Made by a program: the position numbers and the translations under genes | Part shown: piece after piece, positions 1-8,766 of the stretch | How the letters are laid out: every line of letters begins with the position of its first letter | How positions within the stretch are numbered: position 1 is the stretch's first letter | Origin: Sphingomonas sp. | GTDB lineage: Bacteria > Pseudomonadota > Alphaproteobacteria > Sphingomonadales > Sphingomonadaceae | NCBI GenBank assembly: GCA_003248865.1 | Contig: QFPK01000005.1 | Coordinates: forward strand, 1 to 64,000 | DNA length: 64,000 bases | Reading direction: 5' to 3' | The notes under the pieces: model-generated | The model's input: only the letters and a program-made list of their open reading frames with translations | The model's database searches: none | What the model was told of the DNA's origin: nothing

Positions 1-3
1 TGC

Positions 4-46
4 TGGGGCTTCATCTTCGTTCCTTCGTCACTACGACGAAGCCCCA
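4..46. repeat. Inverted repeat at the window edge
   Basis: The 9-bp arm TGGGGCTTC (4-12) is matched by GAAGCCCCA (38-46), with a second inner pairing TTCGTC/GACGAA. It lies just before an SDR gene that has lost its N-terminus. It could be the terminator of a gene outside the window or the end of a mobile element; the sequence to the left would decide. Confidence 0.4.
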
Positions 47-99
47 ACACTCCTTAATTCACAACCTCAAATCTGTGCCATAGGTGCTGACGGGGAACA

Positions 100-597
100 A
101 TGCCTGTCGAGCAGTGGCGGCGTTGCCTTGCGGTCAATCTCGACGCCGTCTTCTATGGCTGCCGCGCCGTGATCCCGCATATGCGGGCAAGGGGCGGTGG
201 GGCGATCGTGAACACGGCCTCTGCGTCCGGTCTTGCGGCGGATTATGGTTTCACCGCCTACAATGCGGCGAAGGCCGGGGTCATCAACTACACCCGCTGC
301 CTGGCGATCGACCATGCACGGGACGGGATTCGCGCGAACAGCGTCTGCCCTGGCCCGGTCGACACGCCGATCCTGACCACGGGCGTGAACGCAATCCCCG
401 GCCTCCGGGCGGAGTGGGAAGGGATTGTGCCCTCCCACCGCTTTGCCCGGCCGGAGGAAATCGCGGCCGTCGCTGCCTTCCTGGCATCCGACGATGCCAG
501 TGGTGTGACGGGCGCCGCCATTCCGGTGGACGGCGGGCTGACAGCCCATACCGGGCAACCGGATCTTCGCGACCGCATGGCGGCCGCGTCTTCCTGA
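100..597 (+). pseudogene. Short-chain dehydrogenase/reductase, N-terminally truncated
   Basis: This 165-residue frame is the C-terminal two thirds of a classical SDR oxidoreductase. The fold-assisting Asn13, catalytic Ser41, and Tyr54/Lys58 of the YxxxK motif are present, followed by the PG motif and the usual C-terminal VDGG. About 85-90 residues are missing at the front: the glycine-rich NAD(P)-binding motif and the NNAG strand. The same frame has stops at 55 and 88, so the missing part is not encoded upstream here. The start codon given is only the first ATG in the remaining frame. Without the cofactor motif it is unlikely to work as an SDR. It runs into a cupin gene 10 bp downstream and was probably the first gene of that operon. 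A frameshift in the assembly could mimic only part of this, since no Rossmann motif is visible in the other frames. Confidence 0.7.
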
Positions 598-607
598 GGA
601 GTTTCAC

Positions 608-1135
608 ATGGCGACCGAAACAGAAAAGACACCTAGGTTCCGAATCTTCCACGGAAGCGAGGCGCCTGCCTATGCCGAGACCGACTGCATGGAAGTGGTG
701 GGTCTCACCGAAATCATCGAAAATGCCATCGTGCGGGCAGCAGAGGCCGGCGACGCCGACGGGCAGGAAGTGAAGTTGCTGTTCGCGATGCCGGGCATGA
801 GCCTGACCTATGCCTGGTTCAAGAGCGGCTTCCCCCTGCCGCTGCACACCCACAATGCCGATTGCCTTTACTACATCATCGCCGGCAGCCTGCGGATGGG
901 GCCGGACGAACTGGGGCCGGGCGACGGCTTTTTCGTGGGCAAGGATGTGCCCTACAGCTACAGGCCGGGTCCCGCGGGTGTGGAGGTTCTGGAGTTCCGC
1001 ACCTCCGAAACATTCGATATCCGCTTCCTCGGCAAGACCCAGGCCTTCTGGGATAAGACGATCGCCACGCTGAAGGCCGAACATCCCAACTGGATCGGAC
1101 AGCGCCGTCCGTCTGAACTGCCTGTCGAGGCCTGA
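608..1135 (+). CDS. Cupin-domain protein
   Basis: The protein has 175 residues with a single cupin barrel. Cupin motif 1 is seen at about 79-95, with H80 and H82 followed by a tyrosine-rich strand and G93. Motif 2 (about 105-119, GDGFFVGKDVPYSYR) has Tyr where a metal-binding His is usual, so metal binding may be altered. A good ribosome site (GAGGAG) lies 8 bp before the ATG. It sits between the SDR remnant and a zinc-type dehydrogenase in one tightly packed operon, which suggests a role in the same small-molecule catabolic route, as isomerase, lyase or dioxygenase. The substrate cannot be read from the sequence. Confidence 0.75.
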   Translation: MATETEKTPRFRIFHGSEAPAYAETDCMEVVGLTEIIENAIVRAAEAGDADGQEVKLLFAMPGMSLTYAWFKSGFPLPLHTHNADCLYYIIAGSLRMGPDELGPGDGFFVGKDVPYSYRPGPAGVEVLEFRTSETFDIRFLGKTQAFWDKTIATLKAEHPNWIGQRRPSELPVEA

Positions 1136-1139
1136 GGCG

Positions 1140-2216
1140 ATGCGCGCTATCGTTCGACGGGGCCCGGCGCTGCTGCTGGCGGATGTGCCGGAGGCCGTGC
1201 CCGGCCCCGGCCAAGTGGTGGCGAAGACTCTGGCGTGCGGCATCTGCGGGTCCGACCTGCATGCCGTGCATCATCTGGAGCATGGCGTGGAGATGGGGCT
1301 ACGCTCCGGCGCGGCCGATACCATCGATGCGTCCAGCGACCTGGTTCTGGGCCACGAGTTCTGCGCCGAGATTCTCGACCATGGGCCCGGCACCGCCAAG
1401 AACTTGAAAGCAGGGACGCGCGTGGTCTCCACCCCGTTTGCATTCAGTGAATTGGGGCCGGAACTGATCGGCTTTTCCACCCGCTATCGCGGCGCCTTCG
1501 CCGAGCGGCTGGTGCTGACGGAAGCGCTGCTGCTGCCCGTGCCCAACGGGCTGAAGTCGGAAGCAGCGGCACTGACGGAACCGCTTTCCGTCGGCACGCA
1601 TGCGGTGGCGGCCGCCAACCCGGGCCCGCGATCCGTCGCCCTCGTCGTCGGCTGCGGGCCCATCGGCCTTGCCGTGATCGTGGCACTGAAACGCCGGGGC
1701 ATCGGCCCGATCATCGCTGCTGACTTCTCGCCAGCCCGTCGCGCTCGGGCGGAGCGACTGGGAGCAGATATCGTTGTCGATCCGGCGGCAACGTCGCCGC
1801 ATGCCAGCTGGTCCTCGCTCGACGTGCCGGCGACGCTGGCGGAATTCGGGCTGGCACAGCTGTCCGGCCGCACGCTTCGCGATGCTGTGATTTTCGAATG
1901 TGTTGGCGTGCCGGGCATGCTGCAGAACCTGATCGAGAATGCGCCGCCCACCGCCCATGTGGTGGTCGTGGGCGCCTGCCAGGAGGATGACCGCATCCTG
2001 CCGGTAATCGCGATCAACAAGCAGCTGCGCTTCACTTTTGTGTTCGCCTACACGCCAGCCGAATTCGCCGAAACGCTTCAGGCGCTGGGCGAGGGCGAGA
2101 TCGACGCAGATACTTTCCTCACAGGCGAAGTGGCCCTGGCCGACACACCGGCCGTCTTCACACGGCTGGAAACACCCGGAGACGATGTGAAGATCGTGGT
2201 GCAGCCATGGCGGTAG
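1140..2216 (+). CDS. Zinc-type alcohol/polyol dehydrogenase (MDR family)
   Basis: This 358-residue medium-chain dehydrogenase oxidises or reduces an alcohol/carbonyl pair with NAD(P). The catalytic zinc ligands are Cys36 (CGICGSD) and His72-Glu73 (GHE). The dinucleotide motif GCGPIG lies near residue 170. The four-cysteine structural zinc lobe is absent: the segment at about 95-125 has no Cys cluster. That places it with the threonine/sorbitol dehydrogenase-like branches rather than with YahK-type enzymes. The gene starts 4 bp after the cupin gene and overlaps the next membrane-protein gene by 10 bp, so the operon is translationally coupled. Substrate unknown. Confidence 0.85.
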   Translation: MRAIVRRGPALLLADVPEAVPGPGQVVAKTLACGICGSDLHAVHHLEHGVEMGLRSGAADTIDASSDLVLGHEFCAEILDHGPGTAKNLKAGTRVVSTPFAFSELGPELIGFSTRYRGAFAERLVLTEALLLPVPNGLKSEAAALTEPLSVGTHAVAAANPGPRSVALVVGCGPIGLAVIVALKRRGIGPIIAADFSPARRARAERLGADIVVDPAATSPHASWSSLDVPATLAEFGLAQLSGRTLRDAVIFECVGVPGMLQNLIENAPPTAHVVVVGACQEDDRILPVIAINKQLRFTFVFAYTPAEFAETLQALGEGEIDADTFLTGEVALADTPAVFTRLETPGDDVKIVVQPWR

Positions 2217-2707
2217 AAGCCCCGGCACCGATGAGGATGGGGCTTGCCGCCGGGGTGACATTTGGCGTGGTTTTGCTGGTGATCGGCTTTCTCGCGCTGG
2301 GCGCGGCGCTGGGGCTGGTGCCGCTCTATGCGGGATTCCTGCTGCTCTGGTATTTCGCCAGCATCGACATGTTGGAACCCAATGCACTACCCGCTCTTGC
2401 GGCGGGGGCGGTGGGCGGCGCGCTGACGGCCTGGCTGCTGCAGCAGGGCGTATTGGCCTGGGGGCCGGGCGGCGCCCTTCCGGCCGTTGCGGTGATCATC
2501 ATCGCGATCTTTCTGCAGCTTCGGGGCGTGCTGCCCATCATGATCAACCGCGCCTACATGCTCTATGTCACGGTGATGGCAGCACCGTTGTTGCAGCAAC
2601 ATGAAGCATTCGACCGGGTTTTGCTGACGATCGCGGCTGCGACCGTCTATTTCGGCGGCATCGTCTGGCTCGGGCGCCGGTTTCTGGCCAGACGAAAGGC
2701 CGGCTGA
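2207..2707 (+). CDS. Small integral membrane protein, unknown family
   Basis: The product has 166 residues and is almost entirely hydrophobic, with about four to five membrane-spanning segments (roughly 12-32, 34-52, 63-80, 88-107 and 138-155) and a basic C-terminal tail. I do not recognise the family. Its start overlaps the dehydrogenase stop by 10 bp and its stop overlaps the ATG of the acyl-CoA synthetase, so it is clearly part of the operon. A transport or membrane-anchoring role for the pathway is a guess from context only. Confidence 0.7.
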   Translation: MAVEAPAPMRMGLAAGVTFGVVLLVIGFLALGAALGLVPLYAGFLLLWYFASIDMLEPNALPALAAGAVGGALTAWLLQQGVLAWGPGGALPAVAVIIIAIFLQLRGVLPIMINRAYMLYVTVMAAPLLQQHEAFDRVLLTIAAATVYFGGIVWLGRRFLARRKAG

Positions 2708-4242
2708 TGCTGCACATCACCCAACCCTTGCACCAGGCGCTTCGCGAAAGGCCGGATGCGCTTGCCACCATAGACGGCCTACGCCGCCGGACATGGCGCG
2801 ATGTCGGCATGCGGGCACGGCGTTTCGCGGGCGTGCTGAACGGTCTTGGCGTGAAGCCGGGCGATCGCGTTGCGCTGCTGGCACCCAATGGCGACCTGTT
2901 TGTGGATTTCCTGTTCGGCACCCTATGGGCGGGCGCCGTCCTGAATCCGGTGAATACGCGCTGGTCCGCCGCTGAGATCGCCTACTCTCTGGTGGACAGC
3001 GACACCCATGTGCTTGTGCTGCATCCGCAATTCCTCCCGCTGCTGGCTGCCGTCCGCAAGGCCGCGCCATGCCTGCAACATGTGCTGCTGGCAGGCGAGG
3101 CCACAGAGGACTGCCCGGGCCTGGAGGCATTGCTGGAAGGCGCGGACGAACCCGACGAACAGCTGCGCGCCGGCGAGGATCTGGCGGCCATCCTCTATAC
3201 CGGTGGCACGACGGGCGCGCCCAAGGGCGTGATGTTGCCCCACCGGGCGTTGATGACCTACGCGACAGATCTCGCGAATTCCGGCGAAAGCGCGCCGGGG
3301 GCGGCGATGCTGCATACCGCGCCGCTGTTCCATGTGGGCGCGATATCCGGCCTGCTGGCCAGCCTGTTGAACGGGTCCCGGCATGTGTTCCTGCCGGCGT
3401 TCGAGGCAGGGGCTGTGATCACGGCAATCGCCGAGCATCGCGTGACCGACCTGTTCCTGGTTCCGACCATGCTGCAGGCGCTTCTGGAACATCCGGTCTT
3501 CGCGGGGCACGACCTCACATGCGTGGAGCATGTCTATTATGGGGCGGCGCCGATCACCGCTGCGCTGATGGACAGGGCGATGGCCGCGATGCCGCGCGTG
3601 GGGTTCGTGCAGGGCTATGGAATGACGGAAACCTCCGGCTCGATCTCTCTGCTGAAGCCGTCGGACCATAGCGCGAACGGCAAGGTTCGTACCGCGGGCC
3701 GGGTGGTGCCCTCGATGGAAATCCGGATCGTCGATGCGAACGGTGTGGATGTGCCCCCCGGCGACTCCGGTGAGATCATCGCCCGGGGCAATGCGGTGAT
3801 GAAGGGCTATTGGAACCGCCCTGGAGAGACTGCCGAGGCGCTGCGTGGCGGCTGGATGCATACCGGCGACATCGGCCAGCTGGATGCAGAGGGTTATGTG
3901 AAGGTCGTCGACCGCCTGAAGGACATGATCGTGACAGGCGGCGAGAATGTCTATTCGATCGAAGTGGAAGGTGCGCTGGCCAGCCATCCCGCAGTCGCGC
4001 AATGCGCTGTTGTCGGGCGCGCGGACGAGCGCTGGGGCGAAACGGTGCATGCTGAAATCGTGCTTCGCGACGGCGCGCTTGCTAGCACTGAGGACCTGAT
4101 CGCCCATTGCCGGGAACGGATCGCCGGCTACAAATGCCCGCGCAGCATCGGCTTCCGGGACGCCATGCCACTGTCCGCCGCCGGCAAGATACTGAAAGCA
4201 GACTTGCGCGCTGGCCTTTCAGCATCCGCATCGGCCGGATGA
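2707..4242 (+). CDS. Acyl-CoA synthetase (AMP-forming, class I adenylate-forming)
   Basis: This 511-residue ligase activates a carboxylic acid as acyl-AMP and then as the CoA thioester. The ATP-binding P-loop YTGGTTGAPKGV lies at about residues 164-175, the GYGMTET motif near 306-312, the TGD motif near 390, and the C-terminal catalytic lysine in SAAGKILK near residue 497. Length and motifs match long- and medium-chain fatty acyl-CoA synthetases. The gene overlaps the previous one (TGATG). In this operon it probably activates the acid made by the upstream dehydrogenases, but the actual acid is not determinable. No terminator is evident after the stop. Confidence 0.88.
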   Translation: MLHITQPLHQALRERPDALATIDGLRRRTWRDVGMRARRFAGVLNGLGVKPGDRVALLAPNGDLFVDFLFGTLWAGAVLNPVNTRWSAAEIAYSLVDSDTHVLVLHPQFLPLLAAVRKAAPCLQHVLLAGEATEDCPGLEALLEGADEPDEQLRAGEDLAAILYTGGTTGAPKGVMLPHRALMTYATDLANSGESAPGAAMLHTAPLFHVGAISGLLASLLNGSRHVFLPAFEAGAVITAIAEHRVTDLFLVPTMLQALLEHPVFAGHDLTCVEHVYYGAAPITAALMDRAMAAMPRVGFVQGYGMTETSGSISLLKPSDHSANGKVRTAGRVVPSMEIRIVDANGVDVPPGDSGEIIARGNAVMKGYWNRPGETAEALRGGWMHTGDIGQLDAEGYVKVVDRLKDMIVTGGENVYSIEVEGALASHPAVAQCAVVGRADERWGETVHAEIVLRDGALASTEDLIAHCRERIAGYKCPRSIGFRDAMPLSAAGKILKADLRAGLSASASAG

Positions 4243-4832
4243 GCCCTGCCAAACTTGTTGGGGACGCGCCCATAACGGCCTGAGACGACATCGCCGAGTT
4301 GCTGCGCATATCGCCCGGCCACTACCGCCCCGCTCGGCTTCATCCGGCAGCTCTCCGTGGCTGGAGGAGGTTTGATGCAACCTCAGCCTTGCCCGATCAC
4401 GCAGCTGCGCGTTGAAGCTTTGATGTGGAGAGTTGATGGCAGTCGATAGATGACTGGCACGGGCCGCTCGAAATTTTCCAACTCAATCAAAATGATCAAT
4501 ACTCTGACAGTCCGTGGTCCGACGGCTTCTGGACGAAGAACCCTCTCTGGCGGATCCACCCACCCTGGCAGCATTCGCCGACCGGCGGCAATGAACTGAG
4601 CATGCATGCAAGCACGGCCATCGGCTGCCTCGGCTCGCATTCATTATCTCCCGTCATAAGTCCATGCGCGCCGAACCGGCTAATCCCGCGGCCGCTTCAG
4701 TCCTAAATCCAGCGAAGCAGGCCCCGCTGCCACGTCCCCAAAGGCGGCGGCCACCCGCAGGCGCGAAGCGACATCCTCGGGGATGCGCGCGGCTGAACCA
4801 TGGGCACGCGCCACAGACATGAAGAGAGACTG
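4243..4832. other. 590-bp gap without a supportable gene
   Basis: Both strands hold short open frames with no recognisable domain. The longest are 85 residues on the minus strand (4383-4640) and an ATG-less open stretch on the plus strand from about 4423 to 4685. Base composition is less GC-rich around 4430-4520 than in the neighbouring genes. No tRNA, terminator or clear palindrome was seen. It may be the decayed remains of a regulator or mobile element between two operons. Confidence 0.5.
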
Positions 4833-5882
4833 ATGATCAAGACCGCCGGATATGCCGTGCAGACTGCAAGCTCGCCTCTTGCCCGCTACGAATTCAACCG
4901 CCGCGATCTTCGTCCGAACGATATCGCGATGGAGATCCTCTACTGCGGCGTCTGCCATTCGGATCTGCACTGGGCCCGGAACGACTGGAACTGGACCGTC
5001 TACCCCGCCATCCCCGGCCACGAGATCGTCGGCCGCGTGATCGAGGTCGGCCCAGACGTCACCCGCTACAGCATCGGCGACCATGTCGCGGTCGGCTGCA
5101 TGGTGGACAGCTGCCAGCATTGCGACCAGTGCGGCAAGGGCGAGGAACAGCTTTGCCGCGAGGGCAACACCGGCACCTACGGCGGCATCGACCGCGTCAC
5201 GGGCGAAGACACGCTCGGCGGTTACGCCAAGCACCTCGTCGTCCGGGAGGAGTTCGCGCTGCGGGTGCCCGACGGCCTCGATCTGGCGCGCGTGGCGCCG
5301 CTGCTGTGCGCCGGCATCACCACCTACTCGCCGCTGCGGACATGGGGCGTGGGCCCCGGCAGCCGGGTCGGCGTGATCGGCCTTGGCGGCCTCGGCCACA
5401 TGGCGGTCAAGCTGGCCGCAGCCATGGGCGCATATGTCACCGTGCTCAGCCGGACGGCCGACAAGGCAGCTGACGCCCTTGCCCTCGGCGCCGACGCGCT
5501 GCTCGTCTCAACCGATGACGACGCGATGGCGAAGGCCGCCGACAGCTTCGATCTCATTATCGACACCGTGCCGGTCAAGCACGATCTCAACCCTTATCTC
5601 CCTCTGCTGGATGTCGACGGAACGCTGGTGATCGTGGGCCAGATCGGCCCGGTCGCAGAGCCGACCACCGTCCCGCTCGTGCTGGGTCGGCGCCGGATTG
5701 CCGGATCGCCGATCGGCGGCATTCGCGAAACGCAGGAGATGCTCGATTTCTGCGCGCGCAAGAACGTCCTTCCCGATGTCGAGATGATCCCGATGGACGG
5801 GATCAACGAGGCGTTCGAACGGATGGAGAAGTCCGACGTGCGCTATCGCTTCGTCATCGACATGGCATCGCTCACGGCCTGA
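4833..5882 (+). CDS. NAD(P)-dependent alcohol dehydrogenase, YahK/cinnamyl-alcohol type
   Basis: This 349-residue zinc enzyme probably reduces aldehydes with NADPH. The catalytic zinc site is Cys41, His63-Glu64 and Cys159. The structural zinc site is Cys94, 97, 100 and 108. The dinucleotide motif GLGGLG is at 183-188. I chose the ATG at 4833 because GAAGAGAG lies 5 bp before it; an in-frame ATG at 4800 would add 11 residues without homology. It leads a four-gene plus-strand group with two aldo/keto reductases. A homologue with a twin-arginine signal lies in the facing operon at 9957-11162. Confidence 0.88.
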   Translation: MIKTAGYAVQTASSPLARYEFNRRDLRPNDIAMEILYCGVCHSDLHWARNDWNWTVYPAIPGHEIVGRVIEVGPDVTRYSIGDHVAVGCMVDSCQHCDQCGKGEEQLCREGNTGTYGGIDRVTGEDTLGGYAKHLVVREEFALRVPDGLDLARVAPLLCAGITTYSPLRTWGVGPGSRVGVIGLGGLGHMAVKLAAAMGAYVTVLSRTADKAADALALGADALLVSTDDDAMAKAADSFDLIIDTVPVKHDLNPYLPLLDVDGTLVIVGQIGPVAEPTTVPLVLGRRRIAGSPIGGIRETQEMLDFCARKNVLPDVEMIPMDGINEAFERMEKSDVRYRFVIDMASLTA

Positions 5883-5935
5883 CGCTCCGCGGTCGCGCCA
5901 GTCTTCCTTCCAGCATAACCAGCAAGGATTCGATC

Positions 5936-6925
5936 ATGCAAAAGCGGCAATTGGGAACCGGCGGACCCGAGGTTTCCGCCATAGGCTATGGGTGCATGGG
6001 TCTCGACTTCGCCTATGCCGACAAGCTGTCGAAGCAGGACGGCATCACGCTGATCCGCCAGGCAGTGGATCGGGGCGTCACCTTCTTCGACACTGCCGAG
6101 ATCTACGGCCCCTTCACCAACGAGGAACTGGTCGGGGAGGCGCTGCGCCCCGTGCGCGATCAGGTGGTCATCGCGACCAAGTTCGGCTTCGAGATCTTCA
6201 ACGGCCGGCAGTCCGCCCTGAACAGCCGTCCTGACCATATCCGGGCCGTCGCAGACGCCTCGCTGAAGCGGCTCGGCGTCGAGCAGATCGACCTCTTCTA
6301 CCAGCACCGCGTCGATCCCGATGTGCCGATCGAGGATGTAGCCGGCGCGGTCAGGGACCTGATCGCGGAGGGCAAGGTGCTCCACTTCGGGATGTCGGAA
6401 CCCAGCGCACAGACAGCCCGGCGCGCCCATGCAGTCCAGCCCATCGCCGCGCTCCAGAACGAATATTCGCTGTGGACCCGTGGCGTCGAAACCAACGGCA
6501 TCCTCGATCTCTGTCAGGAACTGGGGATCGCGCTGGTTCCCTACAGCCCGCTGGGCAAGGGCTTCCTGACAGGGGCGATGGGCAAGGATACCAAACTCGG
6601 CGAAGGCGATTTCCGCGCCATCCTCCCCCGCTTCACCCCGGAAGCCATGGAAAAGAACATGGCGCTAGTCGATCTGCTGAAAGAGATCGCGACGGAGAAG
6701 AACGCCACACCGGCCCAGATCGCACTGGCGTGGCTGCTCGCGCAGAAACCCTGGATCGTGCCGATTCCCGGCACCACCAAGCTGCACCGTCTGGAAGAAA
6801 ATCTCGGCGCGGCGGATGTCAGCCTTTCGCCGCAGGATCTGGCCCGGATGCGGGACGCCGCCTCGGCGATTGAGATCGAGGGCGAGCGTTATCCCGCCCA
6901 GCTTCAGGCCCTCGTCGGCCGCTGA
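5936..6925 (+). CDS. Aldo/keto reductase
   Basis: This is a 329-residue TIM-barrel NADPH-dependent carbonyl reductase. The catalytic tetrad is complete: Asp52, Tyr57, Lys82 and His124. The C-terminal cofactor-binding segment (IPGTTKLHRLEENLGA) is near residue 280. The gene lies 53 bp after the alcohol dehydrogenase on the same strand and probably shares its promoter. It is a close paralogue of the Tat-bearing reductase at 8767-9924: both share the segment around FFDTAE-YGPF-NEELVG. The physiological substrate is unknown; small aldehydes or ketones are likely. Confidence 0.88.
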   Translation: MQKRQLGTGGPEVSAIGYGCMGLDFAYADKLSKQDGITLIRQAVDRGVTFFDTAEIYGPFTNEELVGEALRPVRDQVVIATKFGFEIFNGRQSALNSRPDHIRAVADASLKRLGVEQIDLFYQHRVDPDVPIEDVAGAVRDLIAEGKVLHFGMSEPSAQTARRAHAVQPIAALQNEYSLWTRGVETNGILDLCQELGIALVPYSPLGKGFLTGAMGKDTKLGEGDFRAILPRFTPEAMEKNMALVDLLKEIATEKNATPAQIALAWLLAQKPWIVPIPGTTKLHRLEENLGAADVSLSPQDLARMRDAASAIEIEGERYPAQLQALVGR

Positions 6926-6944
6926 GACCGGGAGGGTCCTGAAG

Positions 6945-7757
6945 ATGGCCGCCACGCCCCGGCTGCTTCTGATGATCGGTGCCACCGGCAGCATCGGGCG
7001 GCTGGTGGTCGCGCAATCGCTCCGGCGGGGTTGGCGCGTGCGGGCGCTGGTGCGCGATGCGGCCCGTGCCCGCCGGCTGCTCCCCGCAGAAGTCGAGCTG
7101 GTGGTCGGCGACGTTACCCGTCCCGACACGCTGGGCCCGGCGGTCGAAGGCGCGGATGCCATGGTGCTGACGGTCGACGCCGACGGTGAAGGCAAGGCTG
7201 CGGCGGAAGCGGTCTATTATGGCGGCGTGCGCGACCTGCTGGCCGCGATCGGCGCGCGGCGGGTGCGCATCGCACTGATGACCACAATCGGCGTCACCGA
7301 TCGGGAAGGGCACTACAACCGCACCAACGAGGGCCATGATTGGAAGCGCAGGGCCGAGCGGCTGGTGCGGGTGAGCAGCCAGCCCTACACCATCGTGCGG
7401 CCGGGCTGGTTCGATTACAGCCGGGCGAACGAGCGGTGCATCCTGATGCTGCAGGGCGACAACAGACGGACGGGCACACCGGCCGACGGCGGCATCGCGC
7501 GCGAGCAGATCGCCCGAGTTCTGGTCGCCAGCCTCGATTCCGATGCCGCAAACCGGAAGACCTTCGAGCTCGTCGCCGTGGCGGGAGACGAGCAGCCGGA
7601 TCTCGATCCCCTGTTCGCCATGCTGCGGCCCGACCCGGCCGGAGGCCCGGATGCCGTGCTCGATATCGACAACCAGCCGCTCAGCCGGGAGCCGGACCGG
7701 GTGCGTGCCGATCTGCAGGCGATGCGCACCGGCAGCCGTGACGGCTTGGAAGGATGA
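6945..7757 (+). CDS. NAD(P)H-binding SDR-like protein (atypical SDR/NmrA type)
   Basis: The product has 270 residues and an N-terminal Rossmann motif, GATGSIG at 12-18, followed by a basic strand (RALVRD) typical of NADP preference. There is no YxxxK catalytic pair, which points to the atypical SDR or NmrA-like NAD(P)-binding group rather than an active classical dehydrogenase. The ATG at 6945 was chosen because GGAGGG lies about 8 bp upstream and the Rossmann motif follows at the expected distance; the frame stays open back to 6816. It sits between two aldo/keto reductases on the same strand. Confidence 0.8.
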   Translation: MAATPRLLLMIGATGSIGRLVVAQSLRRGWRVRALVRDAARARRLLPAEVELVVGDVTRPDTLGPAVEGADAMVLTVDADGEGKAAAEAVYYGGVRDLLAAIGARRVRIALMTTIGVTDREGHYNRTNEGHDWKRRAERLVRVSSQPYTIVRPGWFDYSRANERCILMLQGDNRRTGTPADGGIAREQIARVLVASLDSDAANRKTFELVAVAGDEQPDLDPLFAMLRPDPAGGPDAVLDIDNQPLSREPDRVRADLQAMRTGSRDGLEG

Positions 7758-7765
7758 GGTGACAT

Positions 7766-8746
7766 ATGGACTATCGTCGACTTGGGAATTCCGGCCTGAA
7801 GGTCAGCCGCCTCACCCTCGGCTGCATGAGCTTCGGCACCGGCCGCTACGGAAGCTGGACACTGGCCAGTGACGAGGCCGCAGAGCCGATCTTCCGTCAG
7901 GCCCTGGACCTCGGGATCACCTTCTGGGACACGGCCAATGTCTATGGCATGGGCACGTCCGAAGAGATCGTCGGCCGCGCAATCGCGAAACTGGCCCGCC
8001 GGGATGACATCGTGCTCGCGACCAAGCTCAACTTTCCGATGCACGGCGGCCCGGGCGGTTCCGGCCTGTCCCGCAAGGCGGTGATGGAGCAGATCGACGC
8101 CTCCCTGAAGCGTCTCGGCACCGACTATATCGACCTCTACCAGATCCACCGCTTCGATCCCGCCACCCCGGTCGAAGAGACGATGGAAGCGCTGCACGAC
8201 CTCGTGAAGTGCGGCAAGGTCCGCTACATCGGGGCGTCATCCATGTGGGCCTGGCAATTCTCGAAGATGCAGCATGCCGCCAGCCTCAACGGCTGGACGC
8301 GGTTCGTCTCGATGCAGCACCAGTATAATCTCGTCCAGCGCGAGGAAGAGCGCGAGATGTTCGGCCTGCTGGCCGATCAGGGCATCGGCTCGCTGCCGTG
8401 GAGCCCGCTCGCCGCGGGCCTCGTCACCCGCCCCTGGGGCGACAAGAGCACGACCCGGGGCGCGGAAAACCCCATCGCGGACATGTTCGGCCGGCCGCTG
8501 TTCCAGCCCGGCGACAGGGTCATCGTGGATGCGGTGGAGGCGATCACGAAGGCGCGGGGCGTCCCGATGGCGACGGTCGCGATGGCATGGGTGCTTCACA
8601 ATCCCACCGTCACCTCGCCCATCATCGGCGCGACAAGGCCCGGCCACCTCACCGACGCCGTCGCCGCGCTCACCCTGCAACTGACAGGCGAAGAGGTCGC
8701 CGCGCTGGAGCAACCCTACACGCCCCGGCTGCCGACCTACTTCTAG
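7766..8746 (+). CDS. Aldo/keto reductase (second plus-strand copy)
   Basis: This 326-residue TIM-barrel oxidoreductase has the complete tetrad Asp55, Tyr60, Lys87 and His128 and the C-terminal GATRPGHLTDAVAAL cofactor segment. Its sequence is clearly different from the other two reductases nearby: its start (MDYRRLGNSGLKVSRLTLG) is the YajO/voltage-channel-beta-like type. It is the last gene of the plus-strand group and converges with the Tat-type reductase 20 bp away. NADPH-dependent reduction of carbonyls is inferred; the substrate is unknown. Confidence 0.87.
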   Translation: MDYRRLGNSGLKVSRLTLGCMSFGTGRYGSWTLASDEAAEPIFRQALDLGITFWDTANVYGMGTSEEIVGRAIAKLARRDDIVLATKLNFPMHGGPGGSGLSRKAVMEQIDASLKRLGTDYIDLYQIHRFDPATPVEETMEALHDLVKCGKVRYIGASSMWAWQFSKMQHAASLNGWTRFVSMQHQYNLVQREEEREMFGLLADQGIGSLPWSPLAAGLVTRPWGDKSTTRGAENPIADMFGRPLFQPGDRVIVDAVEAITKARGVPMATVAMAWVLHNPTVTSPIIGATRPGHLTDAVAALTLQLTGEEVAALEQPYTPRLPTYF

Positions 8747-8766
8747 GGCCCCAGCCCATGGTTGGG

